Assembly: GCF_000504285.1 (NCBI RefSeq)
Contig: NZ_KI632511.1
Span: 6,678,154 to 6,742,153, forward strand
Length of the DNA: 64,000 nt
From: Actinospica robiniae DSM 44927
GTDB taxonomy: Bacteria; Actinomycetota; Actinomycetes; Streptomycetales; Catenulisporaceae
Direction of reading: 5' to 3'
The notes beneath the pieces are model-generated. The model saw only the letters and a program-made list of their open reading frames with translations, made no database searches and was not told the DNA's origin. The translations under genes and the position numbers were made by a program. Of this stretch, positions 17,721 through 26,330 are shown one piece after another; position 1 is the stretch's first letter, and each line of letters opens with the position of its first letter.

Positions 17721-18335
17721 GTGCTTGCCAGAGCCGGGATCGCCGCCGGTGCACTCGTCCTCTGCTTCCTGCTGCTGATTGCAGCCGTAGCGGCCGCAGT
17801 CTTCAGCCTGCTCAGCGGCGGATTGCTCGGCTCCGGCGACCTCGGCGGCACCCCGCAGCTCAGTGACGACTACGGGCCGATCACCTGCCGCCTCGACGGC
17901 GGCATCCACGGCGGCGGGCTGAACCTGAGTGCGCAGCAGGCCGCCAATGCCGCCGTCATCAACCAGGTCGCTCTCGACGACGGCATCGCGCCGTCCGGCC
18001 GCGCCGTCGTCATCGCGCTGGCCACGGCGATGCAGGAATCGAGCCTCTACAACCTCGACCACGGCGACCGCGACAGCCTGGGGCTGTTCCAGCAACGCCC
18101 GTCCCAGGGCTGGGGCACCCCCACGCAAATCATGAACCCCGCCTACGCGGCCGAGCAGTTCTACATTCATCTTCAGCGCGTCCGGTCCTGGTGGAGCATC
18201 CCGCTGTGGCAGGCCGCCCAGGCCGTACAGCGCTCCGGCCTGCCGACGGCATACCAGAAATGGCAGCGGAAAGCCGAGGTCCTCCAACAATTCCTCGCAG
18301 CCGACCCCGACATCTGCGGACCCGCTAAAGAATGA
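17721..18335 (+). CDS. Exported lysozyme-like (transglycosylase-type) protein
   Basis: 204 residues from the GTG at 17721 (GGAG 6 nt upstream); an ATG at 17715 sits on the ribosome site. One N-terminal membrane segment (IAAGALVLCFLLLIAAVAAAVF) anchors or exports it. The outside part has the pattern of lysozyme-like folds in actinobacterial T4SS loci: VVIALATAMQESSLYN, then GDRDSLGLFQQRPSQGWG, then NPAYAAEQFYIHL. The Glu in QESS is the probable catalytic acid. It is likely to open peptidoglycan locally for the conjugation channel. Last gene of the coupled transfer operon. Confidence 0.75.
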   Translation: MLARAGIAAGALVLCFLLLIAAVAAAVFSLLSGGLLGSGDLGGTPQLSDDYGPITCRLDGGIHGGGLNLSAQQAANAAVINQVALDDGIAPSGRAVVIALATAMQESSLYNLDHGDRDSLGLFQQRPSQGWGTPTQIMNPAYAAEQFYIHLQRVRSWWSIPLWQAAQAVQRSGLPTAYQKWQRKAEVLQQFLAADPDICGPAKE

Positions 18336-18591
18336 CCGCAGGCGACGCGTTACGCGCATCCGGCCGCGAAATCCGCCGTGAAGAACCTTCGCCGCCCAGG
18401 GGTATTCATACGCCCACGATATTCGACGAACCGCTATCGTTGAAAGCATAATGCGGCCCCGGCAAAACGGGTCCGACCATCAATTCGGCCGTCGCGTCTA
18501 CCGCCCCCGGCCTTCCGACGCTGCCGAGCCCCAGGGCCGTAGCCTCTGGCGGCAGCCGACCGAGAGAGGGAAGAGACGAGGAAGCGAATCA

Positions 18592-18927
18592 ATGTACAGC
18601 TACCCAGAACCCGCTCGCCCTGACCTCCACCCTGAGCCCGGCGCTGAGCCCCGCCCTGGGCTCCTCGCTCCTGAAGGAGGGGTAGGCATCTGCATACGCA
18701 CAGTTCGGCGGCCATGTGCAGGGCGCGCCCGGCCGGGACTGATAGGTCGTAGTCGACCTATCTGCGCGATACAGCCCGCCCCGCGCATACAGCCTCCGGC
18801 GCACGCAAGCCGCTCGCATCCCCTCTGTCCTCATCCCCGCCCCCTCCAGCCCGCCGGCGCGGCCGGCGCCGCGACGAGCCCGAGTCTGGCCGGATCCAGC
18901 GACGAGCCGGGCGACACCGAACGCTGA
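18592..18927 (+). CDS. Doubtful small proline-rich protein
   Basis: 111 residues starting MYSYPEPARP, with GAGGAA 8 nt before the ATG. The product is Pro/Ala/Arg-rich with no domain or membrane segment and could be a chance frame. A perfect inverted repeat (18741-18762) lies inside it. It is listed because it has a plausible ribosome site within an otherwise empty 745-bp stretch (18336-19080) of the element. Confidence 0.25.
   Translation: MYSYPEPARPDLHPEPGAEPRPGLLAPEGGVGICIRTVRRPCAGRARPGLIGRSRPICAIQPAPRIQPPAHASRSHPLCPHPRPLQPAGAAGAATSPSLAGSSDEPGDTER
18741..18762. promoter_or_regulatory. Perfect 9-bp inverted repeat, operator-like
   Basis: GATAGGTCG at 18741-18749 and CGACCTATC at 18754-18762 with a 4-nt spacer. 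It is small and AT-richer than its surroundings, as for a dimeric repressor site. It lies about 320 bp upstream of the winged-helix gene at 19081. Confidence 0.45.
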
Positions 18928-19080
18928 TACTCGGAGCCCGGAATTCCTATTTCCCGGCGTTTCCGAGAATCATCCGAAGGACGTACCCGTATCAGTTGAC
19001 TTCGTTAATTGCGCGGGAATAGCGTCCATGGCACCGGTTGACCCGACCGGCCCGCGAATCAATGGAAAGCGAGTACTGAC

Positions 19081-19692
19081 ATGAGCGACACGACCACCGC
19101 CGCACCGGCCAACCCCTATACGGCCATGGCCGCGCCCATCCGCGCGGCGTTCACCGCCGCTATGAGCCCGTACACCAACGCGGAGGCCACCGCCCCGGCC
19201 GGACTGACCGGCATCCTGATGGAGGCGGTGACCGCCGCCGAACCGACCGCGGAGTTGATCGGCATGCTGTGCCAGCTGCTCACTGCGGCCGAGCCGGACG
19301 CCGAGACTCTCTCGATCATGCACCGGGCCATGGGCGCGGCACTGGGTCTGGGCACCGCCCCGGTACCGGCCCGGGCCGTGCGTACCGGGGCTGCGGCTTC
19401 CCGCCCGGCCTCGACCGGTACGGGCGGCGGTGCTCGCCCGGGGTCGATCGGCGCACGGATCCTGGAGGTGTTCGCCGCGAGCCCCGGCGCGCAGTTCACG
19501 GTGACCGAACTGGCCCACGAGCTGGGTAACGGCACCGGCGCCACGGGCGCGGCCATCTCGGGTCTGATCAACCGGGGCGAGATCGTCATGGCGGGCGAGC
19601 ACCCCCGCCGCTACACGGCACCCGCAGCCACGCCCGCCACGGCGGCCGCTTCCCCGGCCGACGGCGAGGAGGACGCGCCCGCCGCCGCGTAG
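19081..19692 (+). CDS. Winged-helix-tailed protein of the element
   Basis: 203 residues. The first 100 residues are Ala/Thr-rich helices without a known domain. Residues ~120-185 form a winged helix: GARILEVFAASPGAQFTVTE, then AISGLINRGEIVMAGEHPRRY, ending in an acidic Ala-rich tail. The same C-terminal plan occurs in the 24016 product, hinting at a shared regulatory family. AAAGCGAG precedes the ATG by about 7 nt. A hairpin follows. Confidence 0.65.
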   Translation: MSDTTTAAPANPYTAMAAPIRAAFTAAMSPYTNAEATAPAGLTGILMEAVTAAEPTAELIGMLCQLLTAAEPDAETLSIMHRAMGAALGLGTAPVPARAVRTGAAASRPASTGTGGGARPGSIGARILEVFAASPGAQFTVTELAHELGNGTGATGAAISGLINRGEIVMAGEHPRRYTAPAATPATAAASPADGEEDAPAAA

Positions 19693-19715
19693 CGACGCAC
19701 GACAACGGAACCGGC

Positions 19716-19738
19716 CGCGCCTACCCTTAATAGGCGCG
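19716..19738. terminator. Hairpin after winged-helix gene
   Basis: CGCGCCTA (19716-19723) pairs with TAGGCGCG (19731-19738) around a 7-nt AT-containing loop, 24 bp after the stop codon of the 19081 gene. Confidence 0.4.
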
Positions 19739-19993
19739 CCCGGTCCGGTCGTACCCTACCGGCCCAACTCACGCCCCACCCGCAGGTTCCGCCCTCGGCG
19801 TGCCCGCCGCCGCTTAGCCGTTCCACGCAGGCCGAGCCGATTCTCGAGCCGTCCAGCCGAAATCCGGCGCGTGCCATCTCGACCCGTCGCGGTCCCCTGA
19901 TCTCCTGCCGCCTTGCCCCGACCCTGCTTCCCGGCGTCGCGTGGTGGCGGGTGCCCTGAAACACATCACCCTTCAGTAAAGGAATGCTCTGTT

Positions 19994-20551
19994 ATGACTT
20001 CTACCCGTACCCCTGCCCGCACCGGCCGTCGCACCGGCGGCCCTGACGCCCTCGTCGCCGAATCGGCCCCGGACCACACCACCGCCCCTGCCGCTGTGCG
20101 CATGGTGCCCGCGTATGCGGCCGGTTGCGGCCTGCCCGAGACGGCCCTTAACGCCGGTGCCGAGTTCCGTCGCGGGCAGGATGAGAACGAGACCGGCTGG
20201 GCCGTCAGCCCGGACGGTCACCTGCGCGTCGAGTTCGCGCCCGAGTCCAGCCGCTACGCGGGCAACCCGATGGGCGGGCTGTGGCTGGTCACCTACACCG
20301 ATCCCGAGGCGCCGCGGGGCGGGTGGCGCGCGCAGTTCGGGGACAACTGCCCCGCCGAGGCGATCGCGGCGTTCGTCAAGGCCCTGGCGATCCCCGGCGG
20401 CCTGGACCCCGACCGCGCCGATACGGACCAGGCCGAGGCCCGGATCACCGTCGAGATCAGCACCGGTATCGCTGAGGCGGCGGCGGAAGAGCAGGCGCAA
20501 CCGGACACGCAGCCGGAGCCCGCCCAGGCCACCGCTCCCGCCGACCGGTAG
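19994..20551 (+). CDS. DUF317-like protein
   Basis: 185 residues; ATG at 19994 with AAGGA about 10 nt upstream. The core (ETGWAVSPDGHLRVEFAPES, then GGLWLVTYTDPEAPRGGWRAQF, then PAEAIAAFVKALA) follows the DUF317 pattern found in Streptomyces plasmids and integrative elements. Function unknown. The C-terminus is Ala/Glu/Pro-rich and probably unstructured. Confidence 0.6.
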   Translation: MTSTRTPARTGRRTGGPDALVAESAPDHTTAPAAVRMVPAYAAGCGLPETALNAGAEFRRGQDENETGWAVSPDGHLRVEFAPESSRYAGNPMGGLWLVTYTDPEAPRGGWRAQFGDNCPAEAIAAFVKALAIPGGLDPDRADTDQAEARITVEISTGIAEAAAEEQAQPDTQPEPAQATAPADR

Positions 20552-20763
20552 CGGCCACGCCGCACCCGCCGCCCGGCCCTATGTTGACGGGCCGGACGGC
20601 GGGCCCGCCACGGCCCCGCCCTACCGGCTCACCGCAGCCGCTGCGGGCAGCTGAGCCGGTCACCTCCCGCCGCATATCAGAGGGCCGCGAATCCAGGCAC
20701 GGTGCGCCTTCCCGCTCCTGCCCTATCTCCCCTGTTCACGCCGAACCTTCCTGGAGCCATGCC

Positions 20764-21162
20764 ATGACCGACCGCGACGCCGGGTCGCAGTACACGCAGA
20801 CACCGCCCCAGCCTCCCCGCTCAGGGCCCGTACCACCGACTCGCACGCAGCTGCGTGCCGCGGCCGCATGGGTCACGACGCTGGCCCACCAGCACCGCGC
20901 AAGGCTGGCTGAGAGCAGCCTGCCGCTCGTGCAACCGGACCTGCACTGGCTGCTGCGCGCCCACATCGCCCCGGCTTTCACGCTCGCCGGCCTGCACCTC
21001 GGCCCGGCCTCGCAACGGTGCGTGCTGCGGCTCGTGCTCGCCGCCCTGCAGGACGCCGCGGCTGTGCGTCCCGCGGAACTCGGCTTCTACCTGGAGTCGG
21101 TCACGACCGCGCAGCAGCTGGAGCTTCTCGCCGTCGCTCACCGGTCTCTGGCCGACGCATGA
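20764..21162 (+). CDS. Small helical element protein, unknown
   Basis: 132 residues; the ATG at 20764 has GGAG 8 nt upstream. After a Pro-rich N-terminus the chain is predicted mostly helical (LRAAAAWVTTLAHQHRARL, HWLLRAHIAPAFTLAGLHLG, VLRLVLAALQDAAAV). No motif is recognised. It is one of four consecutive small rightward genes (20764-22956) typical of the accessory part of actinomycete elements. Confidence 0.55.
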   Translation: MTDRDAGSQYTQTPPQPPRSGPVPPTRTQLRAAAAWVTTLAHQHRARLAESSLPLVQPDLHWLLRAHIAPAFTLAGLHLGPASQRCVLRLVLAALQDAAAVRPAELGFYLESVTTAQQLELLAVAHRSLADA

Positions 21163-21263
21163 ACCGCTCCGGAGCGCGCGAGCGGGCCCCGCCACGGCCC
21201 CGCCGTCCGCACAGCACAACCTGATCTGCGAATGACTCGAACTGGAAAAGGAGAACCCCGACC

Positions 21264-21728
21264 TTGAACACGACCTCTACCCCACACGCTGCCGCTCCCG
21301 ATCTGCGGGGCTGGCTCGAACGGGAGGGTTGGACGATCGAGCAGCCCTGCCCGTGCACTCCCGCGTCCACCACGCCGCCGTTCCGCGCGGCGTCGCCGTG
21401 CGGACGCTTGGTCCTGGACGCCGCGGACCCGTACGAGACCGGCCGCTACATCTACAGCCTGCGCCCCGCCTCCGGCCTCGGGTCGTGGGTGCTGGCCATG
21501 GCGGAGGAACCGGCGCCCTCGGTCCTGGACGCACTGCGCGATGCGCTCGACGACGTCGCGGCCGCATCAGAGGCCTGCGGTACCGAGTCGCCCAGGCAGG
21601 TGCCCGAAGGCCTCGACGTCCTCGACCTCGCTCTGCGTCAGGTCCCCCGAGAAGTGGTCGCCATCTACCTGCACGTCGGCGAGTGCGCCGACGCCGCCGG
21701 TAGCGGCGAAGCGGAGGAGGGCCGGTGA
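21264..21728 (+). CDS. Small unknown protein of the element
   Basis: 154 residues from a TTG with AAGGAG 10 nt upstream. It contains LRGWLEREGWTIEQPCPC and a GRYIYSLRPASGLGSWVLAM strand region, giving an alpha/beta impression; Cys clusters in PCPCTP. No known domain. Its last 4 nt overlap the start of the next gene (GTGA), so the two are co-translated. Confidence 0.55.
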   Translation: MNTTSTPHAAAPDLRGWLEREGWTIEQPCPCTPASTTPPFRAASPCGRLVLDAADPYETGRYIYSLRPASGLGSWVLAMAEEPAPSVLDALRDALDDVAAASEACGTESPRQVPEGLDVLDLALRQVPREVVAIYLHVGECADAAGSGEAEEGR

Positions 21729-22225
21729 ACCGCCCGCACGTGACCGCCCGGGAAGCCGAGGAACTGTTCGAGCGCTGGTATGACAGCGTCGCGCATCGCG
21801 TGCGCGAGGCCGCCGCGAAGGCCCGGGGCCGCCGCGACCGGCACCGCAGCGACCTCGAGGACCTGCACCGCGACCTCGGATCGGTGGAGTTGCGCTGGCT
21901 GCTCGAGCCCGAGCCGGAAGCCCGGCCCGGCACTGCGGGCCAAGCGGTGGCCGAGGCAGACAGGTTCCTGGCCGAGGCCGAGCAGCACCACGCCTGGGGC
22001 GCGCACAAGGCCGCGATCGTCTGGCTCCAGCAGGCGTACATCGCCGCGAACCAGGCCCTCGAGTGGGCCGAGACGACCGCGTCGCCCGAGGTGCGTTACG
22101 AACTCGCCGACGGCCCTCTCCTGCCGGGGCCCGGGCCACGCTTGCGAGCCGATTCCGATACGGACCGGCCCGATGATCCTGACGGCCCCGGCCCGCGCCT
22201 GCAGATCCCCCACCAGCGCAGCTGA
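21725..22225 (+). CDS. Small charged helical protein of the element
   Basis: 166 residues from a GTG overlapping the previous stop. It is rich in Glu, Arg and Ala with long amphipathic helices (REAEELFERWYDSVAHRVREA, HRSDLEDLHRDLGSVELRWL, AWGAHKAAIVWLQQAYIAANQ) and probably forms coiled coils. The C-terminus is Pro/Asp-rich. No recognised domain. Confidence 0.55.
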   Translation: MNRPHVTAREAEELFERWYDSVAHRVREAAAKARGRRDRHRSDLEDLHRDLGSVELRWLLEPEPEARPGTAGQAVAEADRFLAEAEQHHAWGAHKAAIVWLQQAYIAANQALEWAETTASPEVRYELADGPLLPGPGPRLRADSDTDRPDDPDGPGPRLQIPHQRS

Positions 22226-22371
22226 TCCTGGGCCCATCGGGGCGACCGGCCTGTCGAGGCGCAAAAGCGCGGACCGGACTCAGGCTAAGTGAGTCCGGGC
22301 CGCGCCCGCCCACGCTACCGGTTCCGCCTTCTTCGTCCGTCGAACGACACAAGGAGAAGGACCGCTTCACC

Positions 22372-22956
22372 ATGAACCACTGCTCCAACAACGTTCCACC
22401 CCCCAGCCAGGAAAGCCGAGCCCTGATCACCGCGCTCGTCGGTGACGGCTGGGAAGTGTGGTACACGGCTCCGCGCCCGCAGGTACAGACCGCACGGCTC
22501 GTCAGCCCGGACGACCTGCTGCACATGACCATCGACCAGAACATCCTCGACGGATCCGCCCACATCCGCATGGGCATTCTGCCCGGCGGCAGCGGCGAAC
22601 CGGCGCACTGGCGCGCCTGTGATCCCGCGCCGTCCTCCGCGTTGTGGCGGGCGGCGGCGCGCGCCGCTCTCCACGCGCAGGACGGGACACACCGACCCGC
22701 CCTCTACCCCGGGGAGGTGCTCGTGCGACTGGGCTGGGTGTACAGCAAGACACGCCGGGACGGGCGGGTCGTGGAGGAGTACACCTGCCTGTCCACCAAC
22801 CGGAGCCTGACCTATCACTACTCGGCGCGCGGCGCGCCCGCGCTATGGACCATCACCCGGCCCGAGACCTCGATCGGCGTCGCGGTCACCGCTGCGGAAC
22901 CCTACGCTCTGCCCGCCCTCGTGCTCGCCCTGATCCTCGAGGCACCCGATAACTAA
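22372..22956 (+). CDS. Unknown protein of the element
   Basis: 194 residues. It starts MNHCSNNVPPPSQESRALI. Alternating strands (GDGWEVWYTAPRPQVQTARLV, EVLVRLGWVYSKTRRDGRVV, LTYHYSARGAPALWTITRPE) suggest a beta-rich fold, with a closing hydrophobic helix. AAGGAGAAGG lies about 9 nt before the ATG. No domain recognised. Last of the small-gene run before the DUF2637 gene. Confidence 0.55.
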   Translation: MNHCSNNVPPPSQESRALITALVGDGWEVWYTAPRPQVQTARLVSPDDLLHMTIDQNILDGSAHIRMGILPGGSGEPAHWRACDPAPSSALWRAAARAALHAQDGTHRPALYPGEVLVRLGWVYSKTRRDGRVVEEYTCLSTNRSLTYHYSARGAPALWTITRPETSIGVAVTAAEPYALPALVLALILEAPDN

Positions 22957-23061
22957 TCAGCCTGCAGATACACAGCCCGGCCCGGAGCGGTGACCGCCCG
23001 AGCCGGGCTCCTCGCTCGGATCGGCCGCACAAACACAAACCCGACCAGGCAGGAGAACAGA

Positions 23062-23925
23062 TTGCAGTCGGCACACCCGGTCCACAGCCCGTGGGTCAGC
23101 AGGACACATCTCGTCGCGCTGGCCGTCGCCACGCTCCTGGCCGGCGCCATCGCCGGCATCGGCATGCTCGCCTCCTTCCACACGGTCAGCACACGGATTC
23201 GGCCGAGTTTCAAGGGCTGGGCCTGGACCGTGCCGGTCACCCTCGATGCGAGTATCGCCTCCTTCAGCATCCTCGAGCTCGTGCTGCTCAGGCTGGCGTT
23301 GCCCCACATCCTGGCGAGGATCGCGGTCTACGCCGCCACGGCCGCCACCGTCTACCTCAACACCCGGGACATTACTGCTGGAGGCGACCGCGCCCAGCTG
23401 ATCGCGCACGCCGCGATGCCCTGTGTCTGGGCGCTGTACATCGAGCTCCTGCGCAGCGGAGCCGCCGCCCTCACCCGCCGCGAACGACACGACGCCGAGC
23501 ACCCCGTCCTCGCCCTCCTGCTCGCACCCAAGCCGGTCCTGGCCGACTGGAGGCGCGGCATCCTCGCCCCGGCCGCGCCGTCGCGGCCGCGCGTGCCGAA
23601 AATGTCCGCTGGGTGCGGACATTTTCGTCCGCGCCCCGACCTGCACGTACGTGCCGTGCGCGATAGTGCGGACATTTTCCCCTCACCGGATCAGCAGACC
23701 GCCCAGACCGCTGCGCCACCAGTCTTGGACGGCTCGCCGGCATCGACCCTCTCTGCTCCCTTACCTGCGGATCAGCCCTCGCGCGTCGGCAAGGGCCGCG
23801 GGCTGACCGGCCGCCCCGCCGTCCTCGACCTCGCCCACCGCCAACCGGAACTGAGCAGCGCACAGATCGCCGAGCGGCTGAACCTCGCCCCCCGCACCGT
23901 GCGCCGCCACCTCGGGGGCCGGTAA
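23062..23925 (+). CDS. DUF2637 membrane protein with C-terminal helix-turn-helix
   Basis: 287 residues from a TTG with AGGAG 6 nt upstream. Four membrane segments in the first ~140 residues (LVALAVATLLAGAIAGIGML, TVPVTLDASIASFSILELVL, LARIAVYAATAATVYL, LIAHAAMPCVWALYIELL) match the DUF2637/Spd-like family tied to spread of conjugative elements in mycelium. A linker of about 90 residues follows, then a helix-turn-helix (LSSAQIAERLNLAPRTVRRHL) at the end. The linker DNA carries an exact palindrome and a third copy of its arm (23598-23679), so the gene may contain its own or a partner's binding site. Confidence 0.75.
   Translation: MQSAHPVHSPWVSRTHLVALAVATLLAGAIAGIGMLASFHTVSTRIRPSFKGWAWTVPVTLDASIASFSILELVLLRLALPHILARIAVYAATAATVYLNTRDITAGGDRAQLIAHAAMPCVWALYIELLRSGAAALTRRERHDAEHPVLALLLAPKPVLADWRRGILAPAAPSRPRVPKMSAGCGHFRPRPDLHVRAVRDSADIFPSPDQQTAQTAAPPVLDGSPASTLSAPLPADQPSRVGKGRGLTGRPAVLDLAHRQPELSSAQIAERLNLAPRTVRRHLGGR
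23598..23679. repeat. Palindrome plus third copy inside the DUF2637 gene
   Basis: GAAAATGTCCGC (23598-23609) and GCGGACATTTTC (23615-23626) are exact reverse complements around a 5-nt spacer; GCGGACATTTTC recurs at 23668-23679. AT-rich runs like AAAAT are rare in this coding DNA, which argues for a non-coding role. Confidence 0.65.
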
Positions 23926-24015
23926 GCCACGGCCCTGCCGCCGGTCATCCACACGTCACAGACACCGCGCGTACGCCCCGTTCCAGGGCGTACGCGGTGC
24001 CGTTATGCGCATCGA

Positions 24016-24723
24016 CTACTCCGGGTCGTGCGCCGCCGTGAACCTCAGCGGCGCCTGACACGAGCACAACGCTTCGCCCTTCGCAGCCAGCCGCTTGCAC
24101 GCGTTGACCACCGCGCCCTGCGATCGACCGCCAAGCATCCGCGCCAACTGCAGCGGGCTGAGCTCCTCTTCGGGTCGTGACCGCAGCAGCTCGAGCACCA
24201 GCTCCTGAAGCCCGCCAGCCGCCAGCCGCGGCGGGGCAGCGTCCCGGCGCGGTCCCGGCGAGGCCGGAGGCGTTGAGCTCGCGGCGTGCATCCGTGCCGA
24301 CTGTCGGGATGGCGGAGGCGTCGGCATCGACGGCTCCGCTGTCTGCAGCTTCGCAGCGGCGCCTGGCTCCCTTCTCGGTTCGAGCGTTGCCAGCGATGTC
24401 TCGTACGCCTCGGGCACCGGCGACCAGAGATCCGGCGTGCTCGTCTTCACATCACCGCGCTCGCGTCGGGCCCAGCCCGCCCGCTCGAGTTGACCGAGCA
24501 CCCGGTTCGCCGATTCCCGTCCGGTCCCGACGGCGTTAGCGAGCTGCCGCGCGGTGACCGCGGATTCCGCCGCGCACAACACGGCCCACACACCCCGCGA
24601 CACCGGGCCGCCCGACACACCCCCGGGCCACCCGTTCGGCGCGGGGCCGCCACGCCCCACAGCGGCGCGTACGGCCCCCGCCGCCGCGCCCGTGCCGCCC
24701 CGTCCCTCCGCGTGATCGAACAT
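24016..24723 (-). CDS. Protein with two winged-helix domains
   Basis: 235 residues from the ATG at 24723 (GGAAGG about 11 nt upstream). A first winged helix at ~45-110 (VSRGVWAVLCAAESAVTARQ, then QLERAGWARRERGDVK) resembles MarR/ROK-type domains. A Pro-rich linker leads to a second at ~170-235 (LQELVLELLRSRPEEELSPL, then CKRLAAKGEALC). It is read against its neighbours. It may be a regulator of the element; related in its tail to the 19081 product. Confidence 0.6.
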   Translation of the reverse strand: MFDHAEGRGGTGAAAGAVRAAVGRGGPAPNGWPGGVSGGPVSRGVWAVLCAAESAVTARQLANAVGTGRESANRVLGQLERAGWARRERGDVKTSTPDLWSPVPEAYETSLATLEPRREPGAAAKLQTAEPSMPTPPPSRQSARMHAASSTPPASPGPRRDAAPPRLAAGGLQELVLELLRSRPEEELSPLQLARMLGGRSQGAVVNACKRLAAKGEALCSCQAPLRFTAAHDPE

Positions 24724-24958
24724 CGCGTAATCCGCCTTCCCGTGCCGCGTGATCCGGGGCCGACCGGCCCCGCGACCACATGCACGCTCGGCCCGCATAC
24801 GGCGTCAAGACCCTTCGTCACACCCCCGCGCGCGGCATCACCCGATCCGGTGAACGGCGGCGAAGAACCTTGGTTGCCCATCCCCGTGCGGACGGCACCA
24901 CGACGTCGTGCGGCCGCCCCGGCCGCGCCGCCGCCGCACCGCACGGAAAGGGCCGACC

Positions 24959-25453
24959 ATGCCCGAGCGCCCCGCCCTCCCAGCAACGCAGACCACGAAC
25001 GAGCCCGGAGCCTGCCCCGCCGCCTGCCTCGCCTCGGATCGTTCCTGGCGCGAGCTGACCGCACCTCTCGCGGCGGACGACCGCGCCGCCGTCAGCGCGC
25101 TGCGCCACCTCGCACACTCCGCGCTCACCGCGTGGGGAGTCACCGCTGAACAAGCCGAGGATGTGGTCGTGGTCCTATCCGAACTGGTGACCAACGCGCT
25201 GCGCCACACCGACGGCCCCACTCGCGTCCGCCTGCGCGGCCACGCCGACCAGCTCATCCTGGACGTCGCCGACACCAGCCTGTCCCTGCCCGATTTCGAG
25301 ACCGGCCCCGACGATGACGAGGACCAGCCGCACGGCTTCGGCCTGGCATTGATCGCCTCGTACCTGGCCGAGACCCTCATGGTCACTCAGCATCCCGAAT
25401 GCGGGAAGACCGTCACAGCTACCTTCACGATCAAAGCGGCCGCTGAACGCTGA
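24959..25453 (+). CDS. ATP-binding protein of the anti-sigma (RsbW-like) type
   Basis: 164 residues; ATG at 24959. A single HATPase_c domain of the GHKL family: N-box VVVLSELVTNALRH (~75), G1 box LDVADTS (~100), G2 box HGFGLALIASYLAET (~125). No histidine-phosphorylation domain is present, so it fits the small serine-kinase/anti-sigma regulators very common in Streptomyces. No sigma factor or anti-anti-sigma partner is next to it. It converges on the prepilin peptidase gene with a 4-nt gap. Confidence 0.82.
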   Translation: MPERPALPATQTTNEPGACPAACLASDRSWRELTAPLAADDRAAVSALRHLAHSALTAWGVTAEQAEDVVVVLSELVTNALRHTDGPTRVRLRGHADQLILDVADTSLSLPDFETGPDDDEDQPHGFGLALIASYLAETLMVTQHPECGKTVTATFTIKAAAER

Positions 25454-25457
25454 ACGG

Positions 25458-25937
25458 TTACGGCAACGCGGCCAGCAGTAGTGCCAGCCACGCCCCGAGA
25501 ACCAGGAACGGGCCGTAAGGCAGCATCCTGCGCCGGTCGGCCTTGTGCGCCAGTAGCAGTACCGCGCCGAACACGCCGCCGGCCACCGTTCCCAGGGCCA
25601 CGCCCGCGAACACGGTCGCCGGTCCGACCCAGCCGAGAAAGAGCCCGAGCAGCCCGACCAGTCGCACATCGCCGCGCCCGAGCCCGCTCATCTTGTGCAA
25701 CAGAAAGAATGCCCCGAGCAGTGCCCCCGCCGAGGCCAGCGCGAAGGTTAGGCGGTACCAGGAGCCAGAGCACGCAGCAGCGCAGGCCAATAGCGCCAGG
25801 CCAGTCCAGGCGACGGGGTGCAGCAGGCGGTTGGGCAGCCGTATCGTGCGCGCGTCGATCATCGCGAGCACCGCCGTCCCGACCAGGAACACCGCGAACC
25901 CAGCCATCTCGAACCCGTACGCCAAAAACCTGAACAC
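25458..25937 (-). CDS. Prepilin peptidase (A24 family), small form
   Basis: 159 residues. An aspartic membrane peptidase that cleaves type IV-like prepilin leaders. The two catalytic aspartates are seen in AMIDART (~30) and in the GxGD-type motif GLGRGDVRL (~90). There are about six membrane segments and no N-terminal methylase domain, as in the small archaeal and TadV/CpaA-like forms. The GTG at 25937 lacks a clear ribosome site; an ATG at 25907 is an alternative. No type IV pilin or Tad gene is seen in the window, so its substrate is unknown. Confidence 0.8.
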   Translation of the reverse strand: MFRFLAYGFEMAGFAVFLVGTAVLAMIDARTIRLPNRLLHPVAWTGLALLACAAACSGSWYRLTFALASAGALLGAFFLLHKMSGLGRGDVRLVGLLGLFLGWVGPATVFAGVALGTVAGGVFGAVLLLAHKADRRRMLPYGPFLVLGAWLALLLAALP

Positions 25938-26330
25938 AGCGACGCAACGTAGCCGAGGTCTTCGTCCGCAGCTCGCACACCACGCCGAACCGGCCCGGGT
26001 CGGTCACATAGCGCAGCCGGCGTAGGGCACCGTGGCCTATGACCTGCTAACACTGCGGGCGAGGCCTCAGTGGTGGTGGGGCTCGTTGAAGGTGTAGGTC
26101 GAGGCTCGGGTCGGATGTCGGTGCGCTTCTCGGGTGTCTCCTCATAAGGTCTGAGCGGCGTGCCGGAGAAGGCTCCCGTGCAGGTCCCGGTCGCACTATT
26201 CCCCGTGTTCCGGCTTCAGTTGTGCCGGTATGAGGCTCGCCGAGGCTCAAGGGCAGGGGCACACGTGAGCCCCCGGTGTTTCGAGGCGACCGGGGGCTCG
26301 ACACGGAGAGTCCGCTGTATTCGAGGTCGC
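25938..26330. other. Intergenic stretch, no gene found
   Basis: About 390 bp between the start of the prepilin peptidase and the end of the broken PKD/lectin gene. Frames are short or shadows. On the minus strand a short STYTFNEPHHH-like tail near 26065-26110 may be debris of another gene. Confidence 0.4.
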
